A stretch of DNA of 30,682 nt from an uncultured Anaerococcus sp. (GTDB lineage: Bacteria; Bacillota; Clostridia; Tissierellales; Peptoniphilaceae): positions 1 through 30,682 of the forward strand of contig NZ_CAMXYR010000015.1 in assembly GCF_947253225.1 (NCBI RefSeq), given 5' to 3'. Positions within the stretch are counted from its first letter, which is position 1; every line of letters starts with the position of its first letter. The translations under genes and the position numbers were made by a program. Under the pieces are notes generated by a model that searched no databases, had not been told where the DNA came from, and saw nothing but the letters and a program-made list of their open reading frames with translations. This document shows, one piece after another, positions 1 to 7,078 of the stretch.

Positions 1-1
1 A

Positions 2-736
2 TTTGCCAGAGGATGGGTAGGAGATAGGTACTACTTTGCTGATGGAAAGCCTGCGATAGGTCTTCACGTTATAAAAGGAAAAACTTATATTTTTGCAAGA
101 TCCTACCACGACCTTATTACAGACATGGTTAAGACATATGATTTTAAGAAATATAGAATTAATTCTAGGGGTGAAGCAACTTTCATAGGAAATGTAAGCA
201 AGCTTCCAGCAACACCTGGAACTAAAGGAATGTTCAGACCAGGCTTTAGTGAATATCTCAATAGGAAAACTCCGTATTTTAACCAAAGAGATCCTAGGTG
301 GTCCAAAATTAGATATTCTGGTGGAACTATGGGAGGCTATGGATGTGGACCAACAGCTATGGCTATGGCCTTAAACAGAGCCTTAAACAGAAATGATATC
401 TATCCAACCACAACAGCAATAGATGCAAGAGATTATATCCATGATGGAACAGATTCTGAGTATATTATAGAAAATCCAAAAAGGTATGGACTAAGAACCT
501 ACGAAGTAACCATAAATGAAAAAGCTCTTATTCAAGCCTTGAATGAAGGTCCAGTTATAGTAAGAGTTGGACCTGGACATTATATAGATGATGGCCACTT
601 CATGGTCTTAGATTCATACAAAGATGGGTATTTCTTGATAAACGATCCATATTATTTGGAGAAAAATACCCTAGTTAAACAACCTTTCTGGAGACTAAAG
701 CAAGAAGTTACATTTGCTTGGCAAATAAAAAAATAG
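2..736 (+). CDS. Wall-binding C39-like cysteine peptidase, 5' end outside window
   Basis: The frame is open from the first bases of the window, so this is the C-terminal 244 residues of a larger protein; the ATG at 125 is internal. The first ~25 residues (GWVGDRYYFADGKPAIG and following) look like a choline/cell-wall-binding repeat of the YYF...G type. Next comes a peptidase_C39_2-like domain: an FNQRDPRW lead-in, catalytic Cys in GGYGCGPTAMA, His in DDGHFMVLD, and Asp/Asn in LINDPYY. Proteins with this layout are secreted, bind the wall and cleave peptides or wall cross-links; the substrate cannot be told from sequence. A strong terminator follows at once, so it ends its own transcription unit. 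The domain calls are good; the exact role is inference. Confidence 0.8.
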   Translation, partial: FARGWVGDRYYFADGKPAIGLHVIKGKTYIFARSYHDLITDMVKTYDFKKYRINSRGEATFIGNVSKLPATPGTKGMFRPGFSEYLNRKTPYFNQRDPRWSKIRYSGGTMGGYGCGPTAMAMALNRALNRNDIYPTTTAIDARDYIHDGTDSEYIIENPKRYGLRTYEVTINEKALIQALNEGPVIVRVGPGHYIDDGHFMVLDSYKDGYFLINDPYYLEKNTLVKQPFWRLKQEVTFAWQIKK

Positions 737-743
737 GTCATTA

Positions 744-776
744 GATGCTATGAGATTTTCTTATAGCATCTTTTTT
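744..776 (+). terminator. Rho-independent terminator after C39 peptidase gene
   Basis: A 12-bp stem (744-755 with 759-770, one G-U pair) closes a 3-nt TTT loop and is followed by six T residues. It separates the peptidase gene from the polysaccharide module. Confidence 0.85.
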
Positions 777-832
777 GTCTAAAAATCAAATTAAAGGGGC
801 AAATTTCCTTATTAGTTTTAATAAATTCATGT

Positions 833-838
833 TATAAT
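833..838 (+). promoter_or_regulatory. Extended -10 promoter of the EpsG-like operon
   Basis: A perfect TATAAT preceded by TG plus one base (830-831) lies 20 nt before the start codon at 859. The -35 region around 810-815 is poor, as is common for extended -10 promoters. Confidence 0.6.
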
Positions 839-858
839 ACTATTAAGAGAGAAGGTAT

Positions 859-1980
859 ATGGGATTTTTATTATTTACATCAATCGAGCTCTTGCTTTTT
901 GCAATTAATTCTAGCATCGATTTTAAGAAAAAACAACAATCAAATATTGCGGCAGGGCTGATGTTTTTAATAATGTTTGTCTTTGCGGCTACGAGGGGGT
1001 CGGGGGATGCCGATTACTACAACTACTTGTGGTTTGTGAAACACCTTGATAAGGACTATTGGAGACTTTTTGATTTTACCTATCCTGTGGAATTTGCCTT
1101 TAGGTTTTTTGCTCTTGGGATAAACTTTTTAGGTCTTTCCAGACAATGGGTTATAGTCATAATGAACATTTGCTCTATCCTTCCAATAGCTTATGTAACC
1201 ATCAAAGAATCGGACAATCCTTTCTTGTCGGCAATAGTGTTTTTGCCGATTTTTATCCAGTTTGATATGCAGACATCAAGGACTGCTTCAGCTATAGGGC
1301 TTGGATTTTTGAGTTCATACTTTTTGGTGAAAAAACACTACGGAAGGGCTATTTTCTTTTTTGCCTTTGCTTGTGCCTTCCACAAGTCGGCTATGATTAT
1401 TTTGCCTTTCTTGATTGTCTCTAGGTTTAGGTTGGGAAATGCTATAAAAACCATAAGCCTTGCCCTTGCCTTTGGAGTATCTCTATTTTCAATGGTAGTC
1501 TTTAACATAGTTGGAGCTATCACATCAGCTGTGGGACTTGGGGTAATATCAAGCAAGTTAAACACTTATGTATTTTCTGGTGGGATATTTGCCTTTCCAA
1601 TGAAAATCTATGATCCTAGGATACTTTTTGGACTATTTCTCTTTATCCTTTCTGTCATGTATTTTTCTAAATATTCTTTTGACAAGAATTCGATGATGGA
1701 GGTAAGCTGTAAGGCTATTTGGTTTGGTCTTATAGTGTTTTTAGTCTTTAGGTCATCTACAGCTATAGCCTTTAGGTTTGGTAACTTTTTTGCGATTTAT
1801 CAGGTGATTTTCGTGCCAAGACTTATGAAGGAAGCTAGAAAAATAGATAAATTAGCCTACTTTCTGTTAATTTTATCAATAATATTTTTTATCTTGCCTT
1901 ATGCTGGTTTTCTTATGGCAAAAGCTCCCGCCTACGACTTTTTCTTTACTAACAAGAGTGCTATACATTCACTAAGCTAA
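859..1980 (+). CDS. EpsG/Wzy-type polysaccharide polymerase, membrane protein
   Basis: A 373-residue polytopic membrane protein with about ten hydrophobic segments. EpsG-family features are visible: the early RGSGDADYYNY stretch with the conserved Arg/Asp/Tyr, SRTASAIGLGFLSSYFL in mid-protein, then FACAFHKSAMIILPF with a conserved His. Proteins of this family are proposed to join polysaccharide repeat units at the outer face of the membrane. SD AGAGAGAAGG sits just before the ATG. The next gene, 18 nt downstream, encodes a Wzz/CpsC-like chain-length partner, the classic companion of such a polymerase. No glycosyltransferase or flippase lies in this operon, so repeat units must be made elsewhere. 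It could be an O-antigen ligase-like protein, but the EpsG pattern is a better fit. Confidence 0.78.
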   Translation: MGFLLFTSIELLLFAINSSIDFKKKQQSNIAAGLMFLIMFVFAATRGSGDADYYNYLWFVKHLDKDYWRLFDFTYPVEFAFRFFALGINFLGLSRQWVIVIMNICSILPIAYVTIKESDNPFLSAIVFLPIFIQFDMQTSRTASAIGLGFLSSYFLVKKHYGRAIFFFAFACAFHKSAMIILPFLIVSRFRLGNAIKTISLALAFGVSLFSMVVFNIVGAITSAVGLGVISSKLNTYVFSGGIFAFPMKIYDPRILFGLFLFILSVMYFSKYSFDKNSMMEVSCKAIWFGLIVFLVFRSSTAIAFRFGNFFAIYQVIFVPRLMKEARKIDKLAYFLLILSIIFFILPYAGFLMAKAPAYDFFFTNKSAIHSLS

Positions 1981-1998
1981 CAAATAAACGAGGAACTT

Positions 1999-3159
1999 AT
2001 GAGAAAAATAACAACTTATCAATTATTAAAAGCAGCAAAGAGGAATATAATTTTAATCCTAACACCTGCTATCCTAGTTTTTGCCCTAGTTTTATCACAG
2101 ACAATCTTAAAAATGTCAAAGACTTACCAGGCAGATGCTATGCTGATGATAACAGGAGTCCAAAAGGGAGACCCTGTTGGCTATAATAATATAATTTTGA
2201 ACGAAAAACTTGCTAATATCTATGCGGGATTTCTGGAATCATCCGATCTCTATGAGGCAGTTTCAGAGAAACTTCCAAGTGGGTCTAAGGATGTGGATAT
2301 TAAGAAAAACTTGGAAAGTGATGTTAATCCCCAAGCTGGAGTTATAAGCTTTACCTACACAGATGTCAACAAAGATAGGGCTAAGGATACCCTGACTCTC
2401 ATTACAGAAGAGTTTAGGACCTATGCTAAAACTTTCTTGAATTTAGATAACATTGAATACCTCCAAAAGCCAACAGTTGGCAAGTCTGGACTTGTAAAGG
2501 GAATTATTTTTTCGGTAGCGGGTCTTGTTTGTGGAGCATTTTTGGGGATTCTTTTGACAATTTTAAAGGAAATTTTATCAGATACCATAAGGGATGCAGA
2601 CGATATTAAAGAGCTTGGTGTTAGAGTTTTTGGAGATTTGGATGCTGATGAAAAGGCTGCAATTTACACAACAAAGACTATGATTAACAATCTCACAGAA
2701 AATGCAGTAATAGGAATAACTTCTCTTAATAAGCAAAAGTCTACCTACGAGTTTTCTGAAAAACTTGCCATCACAATGTCGACTTCACTCGGTCTTTGTC
2801 TTATTGATTCCATGGGCGAAAACATTAATGTTGATAAGAAATACCAATCTAGCTCTGAAGATGTTAAAATTTTAAGGTATAAGGGGTTTGATTTTATAAA
2901 ATTAAGGGAAAAATCTGACCAGATATTAGATTCCTATGCCTTTGAAGAAAAAATCTATGAATTAAAAGATACTTACAACTATGTTATGATAAATGAATCT
3001 AGTCTTAGGGGACTCGGTCCTATAATAAGCCTAAGATATGAGGATTATAAGATAATTGTTGTTAACGATAAACACGCAACGAAGAGCGACCTTCTTGAAA
3101 AAATCAAGCAAATTGAAGAGATGGGCGCTGAAGTCTTAGGGGTGATTTACGATAAATAA
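1999..3159 (+). CDS. CpsC/Wzz co-polymerase fused to degenerate CpsD-like kinase domain
   Basis: 386 residues. Residues ~1-195 form a Wzz/CpsC domain: TM1 at ~16-36, an extracytoplasmic part, TM2 at ~166-188, then the typical cytosolic exit SDTIRDADDIKELGVRVFGDL. Residues ~235-386 match the CpsD/BY-kinase fold: VIGITS, a P-loop position, LCLID (Walker A'), NYVMINE (Walker B), and IIVVNDKHATKSD...AEVLGVIYD at the end. The nucleotide-site residues are lost: the P-loop reads TSLNKQKST (241-249) with no glycine, the LIDxD second Asp is Met272, and Walker B Asp is Asn332. There is no C-terminal Tyr cluster. It is probably a chain-length regulator with a catalytically dead kinase partner built in. 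Its stop overlaps the next gene by 8 nt. Confidence 0.8.
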   Translation: MRKITTYQLLKAAKRNIILILTPAILVFALVLSQTILKMSKTYQADAMLMITGVQKGDPVGYNNIILNEKLANIYAGFLESSDLYEAVSEKLPSGSKDVDIKKNLESDVNPQAGVISFTYTDVNKDRAKDTLTLITEEFRTYAKTFLNLDNIEYLQKPTVGKSGLVKGIIFSVAGLVCGAFLGILLTILKEILSDTIRDADDIKELGVRVFGDLDADEKAAIYTTKTMINNLTENAVIGITSLNKQKSTYEFSEKLAITMSTSLGLCLIDSMGENINVDKKYQSSSEDVKILRYKGFDFIKLREKSDQILDSYAFEEKIYELKDTYNYVMINESSLRGLGPIISLRYEDYKIIVVNDKHATKSDLLEKIKQIEEMGAEVLGVIYDK

Positions 3160-3469
3160 GAAAATATTTGTAGGTTTTCTTGTCCTTGTCCTTACAGCTT
3201 GTGGCAAGGAAGTGGCCTACCAAAAACAAGATATACAAATACGCCCTAGAAGTGATAAGCAAGTAAACTTTGAGATAAGCCCAGAGCTTTCCTACAGGGT
3301 CAAGAAAGATACAGGTCTTTACCAAAGTCCTAAAGACTTAAAAGCCTTTGATGAATTGGAAAAGGGGTCGGTAGTAAAAGTTATCGAGACAAGCGATGAT
3401 AAATATGCCCTAGTTGATTATAATGGAAACATAGGCTATGTTCTAAAGGAAGTCTTGGAGGACTTCTGA
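3152..3469 (+). CDS. SH3-domain lipoprotein, apparent AUA start
   Basis: Reading from ATA at 3152 gives (M)NKKIFVGFLVLVLTACGKE, a textbook lipoprotein signal with lipobox LTAC and lipid-attachment Cys17, followed by a linker and an SH3b-like domain (YRVKKDTGLYQSP through NGNIGYVLKEV). Total 105 residues. No ATG, GTG or TTG lies in frame between the upstream stop (3143-3145) and the lipobox; the first ordinary start is GTG 3212, which would remove the whole signal. A very strong SD, AGGGGTGAT (3138-3146), is placed for 3152. The frame overlaps the stop of the preceding gene in the same ATxAATAA pattern seen as ATGAATAA at 5819-5826 on the other strand. It probably serves at the membrane with the polysaccharide polymerase. 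The ligand is unknown. Confidence 0.7.
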   Translation: MNKKIFVGFLVLVLTACGKEVAYQKQDIQIRPRSDKQVNFEISPELSYRVKKDTGLYQSPKDLKAFDELEKGSVVKVIETSDDKYALVDYNGNIGYVLKEVLEDF

Positions 3470-3470
3470 T

Positions 3471-3498
3471 TTGCAAAAATTATAAAAAATAATATCAT
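3471..3498 (+). promoter_or_regulatory. Promoter of TPP riboswitch/thiT
   Basis: TTGCAA (3471-3476), 16-nt spacer, TATCAT (3493-3498). It lies just upstream of the aptamer, so transcription would begin at about the riboswitch 5' end. Confidence 0.5.
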
Positions 3499-3504
3499 AT
3501 AAGT

Positions 3505-3578
3505 ACACTAGGGGTGCCTACTAATGGCTGAGAACATACCCTTAACCTGATCCAGGTAATGCTGGCGGAGGTAAGTGC
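3505..3578 (+). ncRNA. TPP (THI-box) riboswitch
   Basis: Conserved thiamine pyrophosphate aptamer blocks are present in order: CTAGGGGTGCC, GGCTGAGA, ACCCTTAACCTGATCCAGGTAA, then GCTGGCGGAGG and AAGTG closing on CACT (3506-3509 with 3574-3577). It precedes a thiamine transporter gene. The expression platform is translational: ATACCTC (3581-3587) can pair with GAGGTAT of the thiT ribosome binding site (3605-3611) or, alternatively, TACCTC (3582-3587) with GAGGTA in the aptamer (3568-3573). Binding of TPP should hold the aptamer copy and free ATACCTC to mask the ribosome site. No T-run terminator is present. Confidence 0.95.
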
Positions 3579-3615
3579 CAATACCTCGCTAACATTTGTG
3601 TAAGGAGGTATTTTT

Positions 3616-4161
3616 ATGAAGAAAAATTGGACAGTAAAAATGCTAGTCGAAGGTGGACTTTGCATAGCTCTTGCCTTTGTACTAGGTTATATTAAAGTTT
3701 TTTCTATGCCACAAGGTGGTTCAGTAACAGCTGGGGAAATGATTCCTATTATAATCTTTGCCCTAAGACATGGAAGCCTTCCAGGAGTTGTAGTTGGAGC
3801 AGTCTATGGCTTTATCCAATTGCTTTTTGGTGGTTCTGTTTATCATCCAGTCCAAGCCCTACTAGATTATCCAGTAGCCTTTGGAGTTTTGGGTCTTGCT
3901 GGAATCTTCGCCAGTCAATTTGAAAAAACTAAAAGCATCAAACCAGTTTTGTATGGAACATTTTTAGGAATTGCCCTAAGGATGGTTGCCCATACTTTGA
4001 CAGGAGCTATATTTTTCGCATCCTACGCTCCAGAAGGACAAAATCCTTGGATGTATTCAATAATTTACAATGCAAGTTACTTGGCAGTAGAATTTGTTAT
4101 AACTGTAATAATCATCTACCTACTAAGAAATGTAATAACAAAAGACTTGCAAAGAATATAA
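3616..4161 (+). CDS. thiT: ECF thiamine transporter substrate-binding subunit ThiT
   Basis: A 181-residue protein with about six hydrophobic helices. It has ThiT-family features: a short N-terminus leading into an LVEGGLCIALAFVLG helix, a PQGGSVTAGEMIPI loop, FALRHGSLPGVVVGAVYGFIQL, and a DYPVAFGVLGLAG helix. ThiT binds thiamine in the membrane and works with the shared ECF ATPases and EcfT encoded elsewhere. The TPP riboswitch directly upstream supports the substrate. AAGGAGG (3602-3608), 7 nt before the ATG, is the site masked by the riboswitch. A bidirectional terminator follows. Confidence 0.93.
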   Translation: MKKNWTVKMLVEGGLCIALAFVLGYIKVFSMPQGGSVTAGEMIPIIIFALRHGSLPGVVVGAVYGFIQLLFGGSVYHPVQALLDYPVAFGVLGLAGIFASQFEKTKSIKPVLYGTFLGIALRMVAHTLTGAIFFASYAPEGQNPWMYSIIYNASYLAVEFVITVIIIYLLRNVITKDLQRI

Positions 4162-4197
4162 AAAAAAGTCGGTGAGCTTATTCTCGCCGACTTTTTA
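4161..4197. terminator. Bidirectional terminator between thiT and the minus-strand ABC operon
   Basis: Stem GTCGGTGAG (4168-4176) with CTCGCCGAC (4183-4191), flanked by seven A on the left and five T on the right, so it has a T-tail on either strand. The right end overlaps the stop codon of the converging minus-strand gene. Confidence 0.9.
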
Positions 4198-5826
4198 ATT
4201 TCTAATTTTAAAGGTACTTGGTGCGTATTTATAGATTAAAACTTGGCTTAGGATTATGAAACTTAGGATAAAGATTGACATAATTATCAAAAAGACTCCA
4301 TAAGAAACCTTGCTTGTGATTTGAGGGAGGATGAAAAATACCGAAGCGTAGACGAGTCCGTCTATTAGCATAACTGCTTTTCCAGTTTTTTGACCTTCCC
4401 TGTTGAAGGGTTGGAAGAGATAGTATTCCATCAAAGGCAAGTTTACAAAAAACAAGTCCAAAATTAAGATGTAAATTATAGTCAAAATCTTTTGATTAAG
4501 GTCTATAGTCTTATCAAAGCTTGCTACAAGAAGGTAAATTCCAATAAGGATAAGGCTAGGAAGAACCATTATTTTAAAAAGAGAGATAAATCTTTCCTTA
4601 TACATGGCTAGGATATTTTTCTTATCCCTATAAAAACCATAAGGCATAAGGCCTTGGTCGCAATTTAGGTACATACTTCTTATTATATTATCCTGCCTTA
4701 ATAGCATATACATGATTAGGGGGATCATAAAGGCAGCAATTGTATTCAAGCTATCTTCGCCACTATAGCCATATTTGGACAGTAAGGCTACTATAACAAG
4801 GCCGACTGCTACAAGGATACCAGTTTTGATTAAGATTGGCTTTCTTATGAGTCTGTTGTGTCTTAGGAAAAATAGTTTGTTTAATTTCTTAAAACCTTCA
4901 CCCTTAACTTTTTCTTGGCCTAGATTTTTTTCTTTGATTTTTATTTGATTTTCCTGAGTATCCTTGATGGTATCCATGCTAAGCTCATATTTTCTGCTTG
5001 CTTTTTCAATTACAGCCCCATAAGCATGAAAATTTCTCATATAAGTAAGGGAAAAGCCTAAGGCGACTGAGGCTAAGGCGAGAGTCCCGAGGCTCAAATA
5101 GCGAGCTGGTATAGCAAGGTAGATATCTCCTAGATACATAGAAGCTGGAAGAATTATTATAGCAAGCACTGGGATCCATCCATTATCCAAGATACTTTTT
5201 TCATATCTTAGACTTCGATTCATCCAAAATATAGAACTAGCTAATTCTATAAATAAGATAGCAAGGCTCATAGCGAGGGAATATATAGGGGAAAGTCCAG
5301 CAAAAAAGTAAAAGGCTATTGCAAAAACAAGGCTTCTTCCGACAAAACGTAGGATTGGTTCGTAGTAGAGGTAGGCTTTGAAAATATCCCTGGCATCTAT
5401 AGAAAAATTTGTGAAAAGTTCATGGATAGAATTACCATTATCGACAATCATATTTCTAAAAAGTCCTATAACTATATAAAGAAAGCTTGGTACGAGAAGG
5501 CTTGCTGTGTATTCGTTAAAAGTTAAGCCCGCCATATTATTTACGATAATTTCATTGCTTCCTAAAATTTTTAGAGCAAATTTATTATAACTTGTCATAA
5601 GAATAATAGCGACTCCAAAAGCTAGAGCTGATTTAATTACTTGCCAAATAAGGGCAAAGAGTGGATAAAGCATATAGACGATTTGTTTAAACTCGTAAAA
5701 CCTATACTTATCTCCCAAAAATTTACCCAGGAGGGGAGTTTTTCTAATAAAGTAGACCATGCCATTAATTGCCTTGGCGAGGTCTATTTTTTTGATTAGG
5801 GAAAAAGTTCTTAGACTCTTATTCAT
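4195..5826 (-). CDS. ABC exporter permease-like polytopic membrane protein
   Basis: 543 residues with roughly twelve hydrophobic segments in two blocks (about 60-275 and 335-535) separated by a charged cytosolic linker (~285-325, RKYELSMDTIKDTQENQIKIKEK). I do not recognise a named family. Its identity as a transporter subunit rests on translational coupling: its ATG overlaps the last 8 nt of the upstream ABC ATPase gene (ATGAATAA). The two-block layout suggests two half-permeases in one chain, like ABC-2 exporters. The substrate is unknown. It ends in the bidirectional terminator shared with thiT. Confidence 0.7.
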   Translation of the reverse strand: MNKSLRTFSLIKKIDLAKAINGMVYFIRKTPLLGKFLGDKYRFYEFKQIVYMLYPLFALIWQVIKSALAFGVAIILMTSYNKFALKILGSNEIIVNNMAGLTFNEYTASLLVPSFLYIVIGLFRNMIVDNGNSIHELFTNFSIDARDIFKAYLYYEPILRFVGRSLVFAIAFYFFAGLSPIYSLAMSLAILFIELASSIFWMNRSLRYEKSILDNGWIPVLAIIILPASMYLGDIYLAIPARYLSLGTLALASVALGFSLTYMRNFHAYGAVIEKASRKYELSMDTIKDTQENQIKIKEKNLGQEKVKGEGFKKLNKLFFLRHNRLIRKPILIKTGILVAVGLVIVALLSKYGYSGEDSLNTIAAFMIPLIMYMLLRQDNIIRSMYLNCDQGLMPYGFYRDKKNILAMYKERFISLFKIMVLPSLILIGIYLLVASFDKTIDLNQKILTIIYILILDLFFVNLPLMEYYLFQPFNREGQKTGKAVMLIDGLVYASVFFILPQITSKVSYGVFLIIMSIFILSFIILSQVLIYKYAPSTFKIRN

Positions 5827-6571
5827 GACTTTCCCCTAAATTCTCTTCGATTCTTTTTATTTCGCTTGCCTCAGCATCGCTAGCTAAAAGACTTACTATA
5901 GTATCTTCAAAGTTTGGATCATCCTTTAGGAGGCCATCAACTGGAGTTAATTTTTTATCGTGAATTAGGACGATTTTATCGCAAATATCCTTAGCTAGTT
6001 GGAGGATATGGGTTGAGAAAATAATGATATGGTCCTTGTGGATTTCTCTAATAATTTTTTTCATCTGAACTTGGACTAGGACATCAAGGCTTGTAAGAGG
6101 CTCATCCATGAGGATTACCTTTGGTTTTAGAATCAAAAACATGATCATTTGGAGCTTGTTTTTCATACCAGTCGAATAATCTTGTATAAGTCTGTTCGAA
6201 TCATCAACCTCAAGGTCTACTAGCTTTAGATAGTCATCAATAGTCCCTAAATCTTTAATATTCTCACGATTAGCTTCAATAAAAAAGCTGATAAATTCCC
6301 TGCCAGTAAGAAACTTAGGAAGTTCTGGCTCGCTTACCATAAAGAATATATCTTTAAAGCTTATCGGTTCTGTCTTTCCATTTTCAGAAAGAAGAACCTC
6401 CCCAGAATCCTTATCCAGAGATTCGTTAATTAGTTTAAATAAAGTTGTCTTACCAGCACCATTTCGTCCGAGTAGAGCATATACAAAACCTTGGTCAAAA
6501 GTAAAAGAAGCCTGATTCAATATTTCTTTTTTGCTAAAGGACTTGGTCAAGTTGTTTATAATTAATTTCAT
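5819..6571 (-). CDS. ABC transporter ATP-binding protein with altered Q-loop
   Basis: 250 residues from the ATG at 6571, chosen because AAAGGAG lies 6 nt upstream and a TATAAT (6591-6596) lies between it and the farther upstream ATGs. Walker A GRNGAGKTT (35-43), signature YSTGMK (in place of LSGGQ, common in ABC-2 exporter ATPases), Walker B VILMDEP, D-loop SLD and H-loop STH are all present. The Q-loop position reads FMVSEPEL where the family usually has LPQEP, so the Gln is Ser80. With the overlapping permease gene it forms an exporter unit divergent from the GntR operon. Confidence 0.9.
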   Translation of the reverse strand: MKLIINNLTKSFSKKEILNQASFTFDQGFVYALLGRNGAGKTTLFKLINESLDKDSGEVLLSENGKTEPISFKDIFFMVSEPELPKFLTGREFISFFIEANRENIKDLGTIDDYLKLVDLEVDDSNRLIQDYSTGMKNKLQMIMFLILKPKVILMDEPLTSLDVLVQVQMKKIIREIHKDHIIIFSTHILQLAKDICDKIVLIHDKKLTPVDGLLKDDPNFEDTIVSLLASDAEASEIKRIEENLGESHE

Positions 6572-6590
6572 AGTTGACTCCTTTACGTCC

Positions 6591-6596
6591 ATTATA
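6591..6596 (-). promoter_or_regulatory. -10 element for the minus-strand ABC operon
   Basis: Perfect TATAAT on the minus strand, 20 nt before the chosen ATG. No good -35 is evident (TTTTTG at 6614-6619). Confidence 0.45.
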
Positions 6597-6633
6597 ACAA
6601 AAAATGGGGGGAGCAAAAAGTTTTAAGAAAAAT

Positions 6634-6662
6634 TTGCAGAAATTTACTAGAAATGGTATTAT
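6634..6662 (+). promoter_or_regulatory. Promoter of the GntR-ABC operon
   Basis: TTGCAG (6634-6639), 17-nt spacer, TATTAT (6657-6662) with an extended TG at 6654-6655. The -10 and start region lie inside the inverted repeat at 6656-6689. Confidence 0.7.
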
Positions 6663-6689
6663 TGTATTAAGATAATAATACAATAATAC
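6656..6689. promoter_or_regulatory. Perfect inverted-repeat operator for the GntR regulator
   Basis: Left arm GTATTATTGTATTA (6656-6669), 6-nt spacer, right arm TAATACAATAATAC (6676-6689): a perfect 14-bp inverted repeat. It covers the -10 and probable start site of the GntR operon. It is AT-rich and has no T tail, so it looks like a protein-binding site rather than a terminator. Autorepression by the adjacent regulator is inferred. Confidence 0.75.
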
Positions 6690-6706
6690 AAAAGAAAGGA
6701 ATTACG

Positions 6707-7078
6707 ATGGAATTTGACAATAACAAACCCATCTACCTCCAACTCCTCGAAGATTTTAGGATAAAAATATCTGTAGGTGCTTGGAAACCAGGAGGAAAAA
6801 TCCTTCCAGTAAGGGATTTGGCAAAGGCTTATGAAGTCAACCCTAACACAGTCCAAAGAGCCCTCCAAGAGTTAGAGAGAGAAGGTCTTTGTGAAAGTAG
6901 GAGAACGGCTGGCAGGTTTGTTACAGAAGACAAGACCTTGGTTACTAAGCTATCAAACAAGTCGTTCGAGCTTTTGGCAGATGACTTTATAGGTGGATGT
7001 GAGAACTTAAATTTGACAAAAGAAGAGTCCTTGGACTTGTTAAGTAAATATTGGGAGGAAAATTATGATAAAAATTAA
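6707..7078 (+). CDS. GntR-family transcriptional regulator, YtrA type
   Basis: 123 residues. An N-terminal winged helix-turn-helix (about 8-72) has the GntR signature: PIYLQLLEDFRIKI, LPVRDLAKAYEVNPNTVQRALQELEREGL, then the wing SRRTAGRFVT. The short C-terminal part (~50 residues) lacks a FadR or UTRA ligand domain, which is the YtrA layout. YtrA-type regulators usually repress an adjacent ABC exporter operon, often one responding to wall-active peptides. Here the gene overlaps the ABC ATPase gene by 14 nt, and a perfect inverted repeat lies on the promoter. SD AAAGGAATT precedes the ATG. Confidence 0.92.
   Translation: MEFDNNKPIYLQLLEDFRIKISVGAWKPGGKILPVRDLAKAYEVNPNTVQRALQELEREGLCESRRTAGRFVTEDKTLVTKLSNKSFELLADDFIGGCENLNLTKEESLDLLSKYWEENYDKN

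Noticed and set aside
125..736. Complete 203-residue gene starting at ATG 125
   Set aside because: The same frame is open to the window edge and encodes a wall-binding repeat upstream, so 125 is internal.
3212..3469. 85-residue gene starting at GTG 3212
   Set aside because: It lacks a ribosome site and discards a perfect lipoprotein signal coded just upstream in the same frame.
6572..6616. 15-residue N-terminal extension of the minus-strand ABC ATPase
   Set aside because: The -10 TATAAT lies within it and the good SD points to ATG 6571.
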